Below, one piece after another: positions 26,815 to 34,571 of a stretch of DNA of 64,000 nt. The stretch's first letter is position 1; every line of letters starts with the position of its first letter. Position numbers and translations under genes: made by a program. The notes beneath the pieces are model-generated. The model had not been told where the DNA came from, ran no database searches, and saw nothing but the letters and a program-made list of their open reading frames with translations. The DNA is taken from the NCBI GenBank assembly GCA_900552495.1, contig URZY01000003.1, forward strand, positions 62,001-126,000, in the 5' to 3' direction. The DNA is from an uncultured Mycoplasmatota bacterium. Lineage in GTDB: Bacteria > Bacillota_I > Bacilli_A > RF39 > UBA660.

Positions 26815-27672
26815 CTATACTCCGTTTATTCTCATAATTCCTAGTATTGCATGACTAGAACAAGTTTTATAATTTGAATCAACTACAATCCCCCACTTAC
26901 TTCCTTTAGCATGAACTATTTCGTTACCATTGCCGGTTAATATACCAACATGACCATCATACATAACTAAATCTCCGGCGCGAATGTTATTTTCATTTAC
27001 TAAAGTATACGATGACTTGTCCGCCCACTGGGTATAAGTTGTACGAGTTAGATTTATACCATGATGGCGGAAAACACCTTGAACAAAGCCAGAACAGTCG
27101 GTTCCTGTATATGGTCTTTCACCATTCCAAGTTCCTCCCCATACATATCGTTGCCCAACAAATGATTTGGCATAATTAACAATGTTTCTACCAGTGGCGG
27201 TAGCACTTCCACTACCACCACTACTGGTATCTGCCGGCGGAGTTCCTGTTTGATATTTTGATGGATCTATTAAAATAGAATGTCTTTCGCGATTATCATT
27301 TTTATCTATGTAAGTAGTATTTTGAAGTCTCGTTACTTCGCTTGATATTTTAGCTTGTTCCCAACAAGCTGCTACCTGGAAGGTTTCATTAGAACTAAAG
27401 AGACCTAACATAGTATCTACCAATACCGGTAACATAAAACACATTACAGCAGCGATTACTTTAGTAAATATTTGCTTGGTAACTTTTTTATCATCTGGAT
27501 TGGCCATCATTTTAGCTAGTTGAACCATGGACATAATTAGCAGTAAAATAGGAACTACTAATTGTAGAATGTCAAAAAACTTTCTCATGATATCTAGTAT
27601 TACGACAATACCATAATCATTACAACATGTTCCTAGAGTGTCATTACATGTTAATATTTGAAAATAAGACAT
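26815..27672 (-). CDS. NlpC/P60 endopeptidase fused to a VirB2-like two-helix module
   Basis: A 285-residue protein. Residues about 20-95 carry two membrane helices joined by a polar NPDDKKVTKQ turn, the same module as the VirB2-like pilin. Residues 160-285 are an NlpC/P60 domain with Cys193 in TDCSGF, His241 in DGHVGIL and His254, which cleaves peptide stems of peptidoglycan. I prefer the ATG at 27672, which has AGGAAG 7 bases upstream, to the one at 27705. It looks like a wall-opening enzyme fixed on a pilin-type base and sits away from the main cluster. Confidence 0.82.
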   Translation of the reverse strand: MSYFQILTCNDTLGTCCNDYGIVVILDIMRKFFDILQLVVPILLLIMSMVQLAKMMANPDDKKVTKQIFTKVIAAVMCFMLPVLVDTMLGLFSSNETFQVAACWEQAKISSEVTRLQNTTYIDKNDNRERHSILIDPSKYQTGTPPADTSSGGSGSATATGRNIVNYAKSFVGQRYVWGGTWNGERPYTGTDCSGFVQGVFRHHGINLTRTTYTQWADKSSYTLVNENNIRAGDLVMYDGHVGILTGNGNEIVHAKGSKWGIVVDSNYKTCSSHAILGIMRINGV

Positions 27673-27755
27673 TTTAACACTTCCTTTTTTTGTTACTATA
27701 ATCATTTTAACATTAATATTAATAATTTGGTATTATTTTATTTTTATTTGACAAA

Positions 27756-27784
27756 GAAAAAGTACTTAAACTAGTTAAGCACTT
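27756..27784 (-). terminator. terminator after trmR
   Basis: A ten-pair stem (27760-27769 with 27775-27784, one G-U pair on the minus strand) and a T-rich tail lie just past the trmR stop. It separates the mltG-trmR unit from the NlpC/P60 gene. Confidence 0.68.
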
Positions 27785-27785
27785 A

Positions 27786-28382
27786 TTAATTACGCTTTGA
27801 TACCGCAATACCATCGCCAATATTGTAAAAAGTGGTTGTATATTTTAAATTACTTTTTAAATAGTCACGATAAGCACCTACTTTTCTAACTAAAGCACGT
27901 AGATTGCGGCTTTCTATTTTGCTTGGATCTTGATCAACTAGACCATGAAAATTCATATTGTCAGTGATAACAGTTCCATTCGGTGCTAAATTTTTAGTAA
28001 ATTTTTCGAAAAACTTAATATTTTGAGCCTTGGCGGCATCTATAAATATCAAATCATATTCCTCTTCTAAGTTTACATCTAGAGCGTCTTTATAAATTAA
28101 ATTAATGCGATCTTCTAATTTTAATCTTTTAACATTCTTAATGGCCTCTAAGTATCTTTTTTCGTCTCTTTCAATAGTCGTTATTTCGGCATTTTCGTTG
28201 GCTAAAGCCATCATTATAGCAGAGTAACCTATTGCTGTGCCAATTTCAAGTATTCTTTTAATATTATATTTTCTAACATAATCTGTTAGGAAGGTAATTC
28301 CTTCATTAGTCATTATTGGTACATTATTTTCTTCGGCATATTCTTGTATTTTTTTTATGGCCAAATAATAATCATTTACCAT
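27786..28382 (-). CDS. trmR: tRNA 5-hydroxyuridine O-methyltransferase TrmR (YrrM)
   Basis: A SAM-dependent O-methyltransferase of about 198 residues. The SAM motifs are ILEIGTAIGYSA and ITTIERDEKRY, and a metal/active site is seen in DLIFIDAAKAQ with TVITDNMNFHG. In Bacillus the enzyme converts 5-hydroxyuridine made by TrhP1/P2 to 5-methoxyuridine in tRNA, and all three genes are here. I chose the ATG at 28382 over 28388 because AGGAGG lies 6 bases upstream of it and directly against the other. It overlaps the end of mltG. Confidence 0.87.
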   Translation of the reverse strand: MVNDYYLAIKKIQEYAEENNVPIMTNEGITFLTDYVRKYNIKRILEIGTAIGYSAIMMALANENAEITTIERDEKRYLEAIKNVKRLKLEDRINLIYKDALDVNLEEEYDLIFIDAAKAQNIKFFEKFTKNLAPNGTVITDNMNFHGLVDQDPSKIESRNLRALVRKVGAYRDYLKSNLKYTTTFYNIGDGIAVSKRN

Positions 28383-29452
28383 ATCCATCCTCCTGAATCT
28401 TTTATTTCCTTAATTTTAGCATTATGTTCAGCTAAAGTCTTGGTAAAGTATATTTTACCATACTTATCTGCAACAAAGTAGTAGTATTCACTAGGTGTTG
28501 GAGAAATACTAGCTTCCAGACTAGAAACGGATGGATTGCCAATTGGGCCAACTGGCATTTTACCCATAAGACTTGTAGACCGTGTATTGTATGGATTAGC
28601 AGTTGCAAACTGTGCGCTAGTTAAATCACTAGTCATTGGTAATTGTAGTGCATAATATGTAGTTGGATCACTACCCAAATTATCACCTTTTCTTAGACGA
28701 TTTTCAAAAACACCAACAATTTGTTTACGATTTTCAGTATTAGTACCTTCAATTTCAATTATTGAAGCCATTGTCATATAATAGTGGGGTTTTGTTTCAA
28801 ATGTTGTTTTGTACTTTTTCAAAAGTGTTTCTGTCTGATCTAGCATGGTTTCAATAATTTTTTCAGTACTGACATCTTTATTTGCAAAATGATATGTATT
28901 TGGGGCAAGATAACCCTCTAATGGATAATAGATATTAACATTTAAAATTTCATCTGTTAAAAACCAATACTTATCAATTAAGGTTTGAATATAAGTTTTG
29001 TTTTTCATAACGGCTATGACTTCGTCATAAGAATGATTGGTCTTATCCGCTATATCTGTTGCATAGTCAGTAATACGTTCGCCTTCTTTGAATGTTATTT
29101 TTATAACGTCGGGATTATAATTATTACCACTTACAAGTGAGGAAACTATCTCATCTAAAGACATTGATTTGCTAAAAGTATATGTTGAGGCTTTCATGGC
29201 ACCTACTCTATTAAGTTTTACATATACGTTAAAAAAGAATTCATTTTTTATTAGATCTTTATTTTTTAAAATTGTCCCAATTTGTCGTGAAGTTGCACCA
29301 GTTGGGATAACTACTTCTATTGTTTCTTCACTTTTGCCACTAACTGGGCCAGCTAAGACTATCCAAACACCAGCTAAACTAAATAATATCACAGCGCCAA
29401 GTACCAAAATAATTAGTAATGGCTTAGCATGCCTTTTCCTTTTTACTACCAT
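28376..29452 (-). CDS. mltG: endolytic murein transglycosylase MltG (YceG/YrrL)
   Basis: About 358 residues. A basic N-terminus is followed by one membrane helix (about 10-30), then a LysM-like part and the YceG catalytic region. The glutamate lies in SIIEIEG, followed by VFENRLRKG and LGSDPTTYYAL. MltG cuts nascent glycan strands and sets their length. I prefer the ATG at 29452, with GGGAGG 6 bases upstream, over the ATG at 29509, which would overlap the DUF1292 gene. Position after ruvX and DUF1292 matches Bacillus. Confidence 0.9.
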   Translation of the reverse strand: MVVKRKRHAKPLLIILVLGAVILFSLAGVWIVLAGPVSGKSEETIEVVIPTGATSRQIGTILKNKDLIKNEFFFNVYVKLNRVGAMKASTYTFSKSMSLDEIVSSLVSGNNYNPDVIKITFKEGERITDYATDIADKTNHSYDEVIAVMKNKTYIQTLIDKYWFLTDEILNVNIYYPLEGYLAPNTYHFANKDVSTEKIIETMLDQTETLLKKYKTTFETKPHYYMTMASIIEIEGTNTENRKQIVGVFENRLRKGDNLGSDPTTYYALQLPMTSDLTSAQFATANPYNTRSTSLMGKMPVGPIGNPSVSSLEASISPTPSEYYYFVADKYGKIYFTKTLAEHNAKIKEIKDSGGWIW

Positions 29453-29483
29453 TAAATACCTCCCACGAAAAAATAAAGAGCTA

Positions 29484-29786
29484 TTATTGCTCGTTATTTT
29501 GTGGTTCATCTACTTTTGAACCATTTTTAATTTCTTCTTGTAACGTTGAAAGAATTGTCTCAATTAATTTCCATTCTGATTCTGTTTCTATAGCTTCTAA
29601 GCGACCATTTTCATCATCTGGATAATAAATAGATGCATATACTTCAATATTTCCTTCTTCATCTTTTGAGTTATCTGTATATACGATATAATTTTTATTT
29701 GTTTGATCACTTTCAAAGGTGAATAGTACATCGTATACTACTTCTTGTCCATTTTCGTCTAGTAATGTAAATGTATTTTTTTTCAT
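29484..29786 (-). CDS. DUF1292 family protein (YrzB-like)
   Basis: A 100-residue acidic protein with the DUF1292 pattern (FTLLDENGQEVVYDVLFTF, then YIVYTD and YASIYYPDDE). The biochemical role is unknown. It lies 2 bases after ruvX and before mltG, as yrzB does in Bacillus. Confidence 0.85.
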   Translation of the reverse strand: MKKNTFTLLDENGQEVVYDVLFTFESDQTNKNYIVYTDNSKDEEGNIEVYASIYYPDDENGRLEAIETESEWKLIETILSTLQEEIKNGSKVDEPQNNEQ

Positions 29787-29788
29787 AT

Positions 29789-30205
29789 TTATTTCCCTTT
29801 CCTATCTAGATATGATTGTAATATTATAGTTGCTGCTACACTATCAACAACTTTTTTTCTATTTTTACGAGATACGTTGCCCATAATAAGCATGTCTGTC
29901 GCACTCTTCGTAGTTAATCTTTCGTCTTGAAGATGAATTGGGACGGAAACTATTTTTTCTAATTTTTCTTTAAACTCTAAACTTAGTTCTCCCTTAGGTC
30001 CAATAGTATTATTCATATTTTTTGGAAAACCTAATACAATGGCACCAATATTTAATTCGTCTACTAAGGATTTTACTTCATTTAATAGACGATCATATTC
30101 TTCTTCATGTCTAATTGTTTTATAGGTAGAAGCTATTAATCCTGTTGCGTCACTTACAGCAACGCCAAGTGTTCTACTACCTAAATCTAGGCCAAGGTAT
30201 TTCAC
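29789..30205 (-). CDS. ruvX: YqgF/RuvX family nuclease (pre-16S rRNA processing / Holliday junction resolvase-like)
   Basis: 138 residues of RNase H fold. The N-terminal YLGLDLGSRTLGVAVSD carries the first catalytic Asp. IVLGFPKNMNNTIG and LQDERLTT supply further motif residues, and a late Asp in VVDSVAATIILQ completes the site. It acts in 16S rRNA 5' processing in characterised bacteria. It overlaps the upstream IreB-like gene by 4 bases. Confidence 0.93.
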   Translation of the reverse strand: MKYLGLDLGSRTLGVAVSDATGLIASTYKTIRHEEEYDRLLNEVKSLVDELNIGAIVLGFPKNMNNTIGPKGELSLEFKEKLEKIVSVPIHLQDERLTTKSATDMLIMGNVSRKNRKKVVDSVAATIILQSYLDRKGK

Positions 30206-30456
30206 TTGTTCTTTTTATTAAACTCCACTAATAAGATTTCTACGATTTTAGCACGGTCAATCTCTTGAATTTTATTTCTGGCATCTTTATAGCTTGAAAT
30301 ATATCCAGGATCTCCACTTATTAAATATCCAACAATTTGATTTACTGGATTATAGCCTCGCTCTTCCAAAGCCTCATAGACTTCTTTAAGTGTTAACCGA
30401 GTCATTTCAGCATCAAGTTCTTGAATTTTAAAAAGACTTGTGTTTTCTTGTGACAT
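30202..30456 (-). CDS. IreB/UPF0297 family regulatory phosphoprotein
   Basis: 84 residues: the N-terminal DAEMTRLTLKEVYEALEERG and central NQIVGYLISGDPGYISSY match UPF0297 (YrzL/IreB) closely. In Enterococcus, IreB is phosphorylated by the PASTA kinase IreK. It heads the ruvX-DUF1292-mltG operon, overlapping ruvX by four bases. Confidence 0.9.
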   Translation of the reverse strand: MSQENTSLFKIQELDAEMTRLTLKEVYEALEERGYNPVNQIVGYLISGDPGYISSYKDARNKIQEIDRAKIVEILLVEFNKKNK

Positions 30457-30522
30457 ATAATCACCTCACTATAATATTTATATTTTTATTCTAACATTAT
30501 TTATTTTAAATTACAAGTTTAT

Positions 30523-31674
30523 TTATACAGCATAGACAAATGCTAGGTATATCGTAAAGGCTAAGAATATTAGGGTGATAATCCAGCCATTTAGTTCTTC
30601 AAACCAGCTACTTTTATTCTTGACACCTAAAGCCATTGTTACTAGGGCACCACCAATTAACCCACCAATATGAGCAGCATTATCCACTCCGGTTACTATA
30701 AATCCTAATAATAGATTGACAAGTATTAGAGGAATGATTTGGCTTTTTAAAACATTACCAAGATATACTCGATAATGGTATCCAAAGTATAGTAAAGCTC
30801 CCATTAATCCAAAGATGGCTCCTGAGGCTCCAACTGAGGCTGTATTACCATTAAAGGTCATTGATAGTAAACTTCCAAATAAGGCACTCATAAAATAAAT
30901 GACAGTGTATTTAGCTTTTCCTAAAAAACTTTCAAGTTGGCTACCAATTATATATAGTGAATAACAGTTAAATGCTAAATGCATTAGACCTGAATGAATA
31001 AATGTTCCTGTTATTAAACGATAATATTGACCATATCTAATGCTTGGACCATGAACACAAAAGTCTAATAGGAAGCCTTGTGACTCACCAAATAAGTATG
31101 GGACAAAATATACAATTAAATTCAAAGCTATTAAGCAATATGTAATCATTGGAAATTTAGCTTTAAAAACTTTTTCTATTTTCTTGGCATCTTCTTGATT
31201 GTGTTTGTTAATGTCACCTGTTATCTTCATAAATAATTCAGCCCCTTTTTCTGTAAACTTAAGTTTTTTTGTTAAATCTGGGAAAGCCTTCGCCACCATT
31301 TCATTTTTCTTGATGTCAGATTCCTCAGTAACTTTTACACAAAAACTATTTGGTGTGTTGGCTGCTTCCAAGTCAACGTTGTCATTTAAATTTAAAAAGA
31401 AACTTGCAACATTCATATTAAAGAAAGACATTGTTTTTCTTTTAATCTTTTTCATAATCCTCTTAGTCTTAAATGTATCAAAATCAAATTGTTCATTATT
31501 ATGTATATAGCCTGAAACAATACGAACAACTTGATAATCCTCGTTTAGATTCTCTAACCAAATTTCATTCTCGACCCCTTGTAGGATAATAGGATTATAG
31601 TTTTTTTCTGTGATGAAATAATGAAGAAGCTTCATTACCATTATGTTTTTATCATCAAACATTGCGTCTTCCAT
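30523..31674 (-). CDS. rhomboid family intramembrane serine protease
   Basis: 383 residues. The cytoplasmic N-terminal region of about 170 residues is followed by a six- or seven-helix rhomboid core. The catalytic Ser284 is in GASGAIFG, His335 in AHIGG, and the oxyanion Asn236 in HLAFN. This is the YqgP/GluP-type layout in Firmicutes. The ATG at 31674 has AGGAGG 6 bases upstream. It is divergent from the TspO-like gene. Confidence 0.9.
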   Translation of the reverse strand: MEDAMFDDKNIMVMKLLHYFITEKNYNPIILQGVENEIWLENLNEDYQVVRIVSGYIHNNEQFDFDTFKTKRIMKKIKRKTMSFFNMNVASFFLNLNDNVDLEAANTPNSFCVKVTEESDIKKNEMVAKAFPDLTKKLKFTEKGAELFMKITGDINKHNQEDAKKIEKVFKAKFPMITYCLIALNLIVYFVPYLFGESQGFLLDFCVHGPSIRYGQYYRLITGTFIHSGLMHLAFNCYSLYIIGSQLESFLGKAKYTVIYFMSALFGSLLSMTFNGNTASVGASGAIFGLMGALLYFGYHYRVYLGNVLKSQIIPLILVNLLLGFIVTGVDNAAHIGGLIGGALVTMALGVKNKSSWFEELNGWIITLIFLAFTIYLAFVYAV

Positions 31675-31744
31675 GTGTTACCTCCTAAAATACTAATATT
31701 ATTATAATATAAAACATAAAATAATAAAAGAGGAGATTATTATC

Positions 31745-32200
31745 ATGAAAAAAATCTTTACATTTATTATTTTACTGTTACCGTGGTTTTTAGTTTCATT
31801 AATTCCTGTTGATTATAATTATTATCAGGTAATTAAATTACCATGGTTTGCCCCACCTACTATATTTTATAGTATTAGTTGGACAATTATTTATATTTTA
31901 ATTGCTTGTAGTTGTGTTTGTCTACTAGATTCTTATAAAATTAAGGATTTACCTAAAACATACAAGACAACTTTGCTAATTAATTATTTGTTCAATCAAA
32001 GTTACACTTTAGTTTTCTTTGGATTACATAATAATTTTTTAGGTTTTGTTAGTTGCTGTGGAACTTTACTTAGTACACTATTTTTAGCAAATGAAACTTA
32101 TGATTTAAAGCCTAAATGTGCTAAATTTCTAATTCCATATATTTTACTTAGTTTCTTTGCTGTCATTTTATCATTTACAATTTATATTATGAACATATAA
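31745..32200 (+). CDS. TspO/MBR-like membrane protein
   Basis: 151 residues, five hydrophobic segments. The signature KLPWFAPPTIFYSISWTIIY matches the Pro/Trp-rich TspO/MBR motif. TspO proteins bind tetrapyrroles or related ligands. It is one of the few plus-strand genes in the left two thirds of the window and is a monocistronic unit ended by a terminator shared with the histidine kinase gene. Confidence 0.8.
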   Translation: MKKIFTFIILLLPWFLVSLIPVDYNYYQVIKLPWFAPPTIFYSISWTIIYILIACSCVCLLDSYKIKDLPKTYKTTLLINYLFNQSYTLVFFGLHNNFLGFVSCCGTLLSTLFLANETYDLKPKCAKFLIPYILLSFFAVILSFTIYIMNI

Positions 32201-32230
32201 AAACTTCAGGAATTGCTTTCTGAAGTTTTT
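32199..32230. terminator. bidirectional terminator between TspO-like gene and histidine kinase
   Basis: AAAAACTTCAG and CTGAAGTTTTT form an 11-pair stem with a ten-base loop, flanked by A and T runs. It serves both convergent genes. Confidence 0.85.
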
Positions 32231-34529
32231 ATTTTATCATACTAGCATACGTCTTCATAATATTTAAGGCTTTTTCATATGCATCTGTTAATTCTTTAAA
32301 ATAATTATTAATAAATGTTTCATCATTTTCTTTACTTTTTAATTCGTGTTGATATGCTATATCGGCTAAAAACATTAGACCTAAATATTTCGCATCGCTT
32401 TTTAGAGAATGAACTTCAATTGCATAATTAGGCATATCAGACGTATTCTTATAACTATTTATTCGTTGCCATTTTTCTTCAACTTCCGTTAAGAAATCTG
32501 TTACTGTCATATTATACATATCCATGTCACCAAGAAATTCTAAGGCTTTGGTTAAGTCAACATTGTTATCTTTCAAATAAGCTTCTGGATTATTAGTTGC
32601 TAATTGACTAGAAGTATTTACTTGTTCTTCATCAATTATTTCTAATTCTTCTGTTTTTTCTAATTGTTCAATTTCATCAGTTTGGTTAGTTTGGTAATTG
32701 TCAAAGATAGTATTAAAAACTCGAATAAGTTCATCTTTTTCAATTGGTTTAGCCAAGTATTCATCAAATCCTTCGCTAAGATATTTTTCTTTCATTCCGG
32801 TGATAGCATTAGCCGTTAAAATTACAACTGGCATGTTAAAGCCTGGCATTTCTTTTAATTTCTTAAAAGTTTCAACACCTGTCATTTTAGGCATCATATC
32901 ATCCATTAAAATTATATCGTAAGTAGAACCTGACTTAATATCATCAATACAACTAAACCCGTTGTCTAAGGCTTTAACATGATTAGCATTATATCTTTCA
33001 AGTATTTTAGTAGCTACTTTGATATTCAAGGCATTGTCATCAACAATCAAGATCTTTTTATCTTTTAAATCTAACGTTGTTTTTATCTCATGTTTTTCTT
33101 CTGTTACTGGTGTTGATTCAATTCTTTGGTTTAGAACAACAGTAAATTTTGATCCTTCACCATAAACGGTATGAACTAAAATCTTTCCACCCATTAGTTC
33201 AATTAACTGTTTTGTGATTGCTAAGCCCAAACCAGTTCCTTCAATAGTTGTGTTGCGGTCTTCATCAAGTCGTTGAAATTTTGTGAAGAGTTTATCAATA
33301 CTTTCCTGTTTAATCCCTCGCCCTGAATCTTCTACCGTAATAATCAGTTTAGTAAATTCTGAACTATTAATGCAATTTACTTCATAACGAACAAAGCCAC
33401 GTTCTGTATATTTATAAGCATTACTTAAAAGGTTTGTGATAACTTTTTTTATATTAGCATGATCTCCAAACAAGGTTTCTGGGATATCTGGAGCAATATA
33501 ACATGAGAAGTCTAATCCTTTTTCATTCATTTTTGGTGTTATTAACTTAGCTAAACTCTCAAACGTGTTTCTAGCATTATATTTAGAATTAACAATTTCC
33601 AATTTCCCAGCTTCGATTTTAGAAATATCAAGAATACCATTTACAATTTCTAATAGTGTATTAGAGGCATTTACTATATCCTTAGCATTTTCTTTAGCTT
33701 CGTCCAAGGTTTCTGAAGTCATAATATAATCACTAAAACCTACGATAGCATTTAAAGGAGTTCTTATTTCGTGAGACATACTAGATAAGAATTCTGTCTT
33801 AGCCCGATTAGCCTTATCAGCTTGGTCTCGTGCCGTTTGAAGTGCTTCAATCATTTTCACATCTGGATTTTCAATTGTAAAATACATAAGAAATGTAATG
33901 AATGTTTGCATAGAAATCATCAGTGTTAACTCCGGGTATAGGTTTTGAATAAATACAACTATTGATCCAATCAAAATAAATAAGAGAATGGGAAGTAATT
34001 TTGATAATTTTAATGTTTTTCTTTTCTTAATTAAAATAACTATCCAACTTAAGATTAGTAATCCACTAAGCATATAAATGCTGCTTGCAGCTGGTCCATA
34101 AGTATACGCCGCATTTCCCTCTCTATAAGAATATAATGGAAGTATAAATACTATAATTGACATAACAATATCAAAACATAAAGTTAACAATTTTAGTTTA
34201 TTATACATTTTGTCTCTTTTTTCTTCTTCATAATTATTTATAATACAAATAGAATAAATATACTGTGAAAATAGTGAAATCCAAATAACAAAATAAATTA
34301 ATATTAATTTTAGAATTATAATAGCCAAGTTATAATTGCTAGTAATTAAAGTTCGTGATGCATAAGTACCTGGCAATATTTCTAATAGTAGCCCTCCTAA
34401 ATTTGCAATAATTATCTTTCTATAAATTTTATTTTCTATGTTTTCATATCTTTTTTTGCTAAAGTAAATCCCAACTAGTAAGAGACTATAGAACAAGCTA
34501 ACTATTGAAAAAAATATTCCGTTTTCCAT
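32229..34529 (-). CDS. hybrid sensor histidine kinase with receiver and HPt domains
   Basis: About 766 residues. Six or seven membrane helices fill residues 1-220. Then come HisKA with His253 (SHEIRTPLNA), HATPase_c (N-box NLLSNAYKY, G-box GTGLGLAITKQL), a receiver with Asp543 (IILMDDMMPKMTG), and a C-terminal HPt domain with His707 (VHSLKSDAKYLG). The full relay lies in one chain, but no partner regulator gene is nearby. I chose the ATG at 34529, where GAGGTGAT stands before it. It lies 42 bases after the AMP-ligase gene on the same strand. Confidence 0.9.
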   Translation of the reverse strand: MENGIFFSIVSLFYSLLLVGIYFSKKRYENIENKIYRKIIIANLGGLLLEILPGTYASRTLITSNYNLAIIILKLILIYFVIWISLFSQYIYSICIINNYEEEKRDKMYNKLKLLTLCFDIVMSIIVFILPLYSYREGNAAYTYGPAASSIYMLSGLLILSWIVILIKKRKTLKLSKLLPILLFILIGSIVVFIQNLYPELTLMISMQTFITFLMYFTIENPDVKMIEALQTARDQADKANRAKTEFLSSMSHEIRTPLNAIVGFSDYIMTSETLDEAKENAKDIVNASNTLLEIVNGILDISKIEAGKLEIVNSKYNARNTFESLAKLITPKMNEKGLDFSCYIAPDIPETLFGDHANIKKVITNLLSNAYKYTERGFVRYEVNCINSSEFTKLIITVEDSGRGIKQESIDKLFTKFQRLDEDRNTTIEGTGLGLAITKQLIELMGGKILVHTVYGEGSKFTVVLNQRIESTPVTEEKHEIKTTLDLKDKKILIVDDNALNIKVATKILERYNANHVKALDNGFSCIDDIKSGSTYDIILMDDMMPKMTGVETFKKLKEMPGFNMPVVILTANAITGMKEKYLSEGFDEYLAKPIEKDELIRVFNTIFDNYQTNQTDEIEQLEKTEELEIIDEEQVNTSSQLATNNPEAYLKDNNVDLTKALEFLGDMDMYNMTVTDFLTEVEEKWQRINSYKNTSDMPNYAIEVHSLKSDAKYLGLMFLADIAYQHELKSKENDETFINNYFKELTDAYEKALNIMKTYASMIK

Positions 34530-34571
34530 TTTATCACCTCTAGTATAATGATAACAAAAAAAAGGCATATT

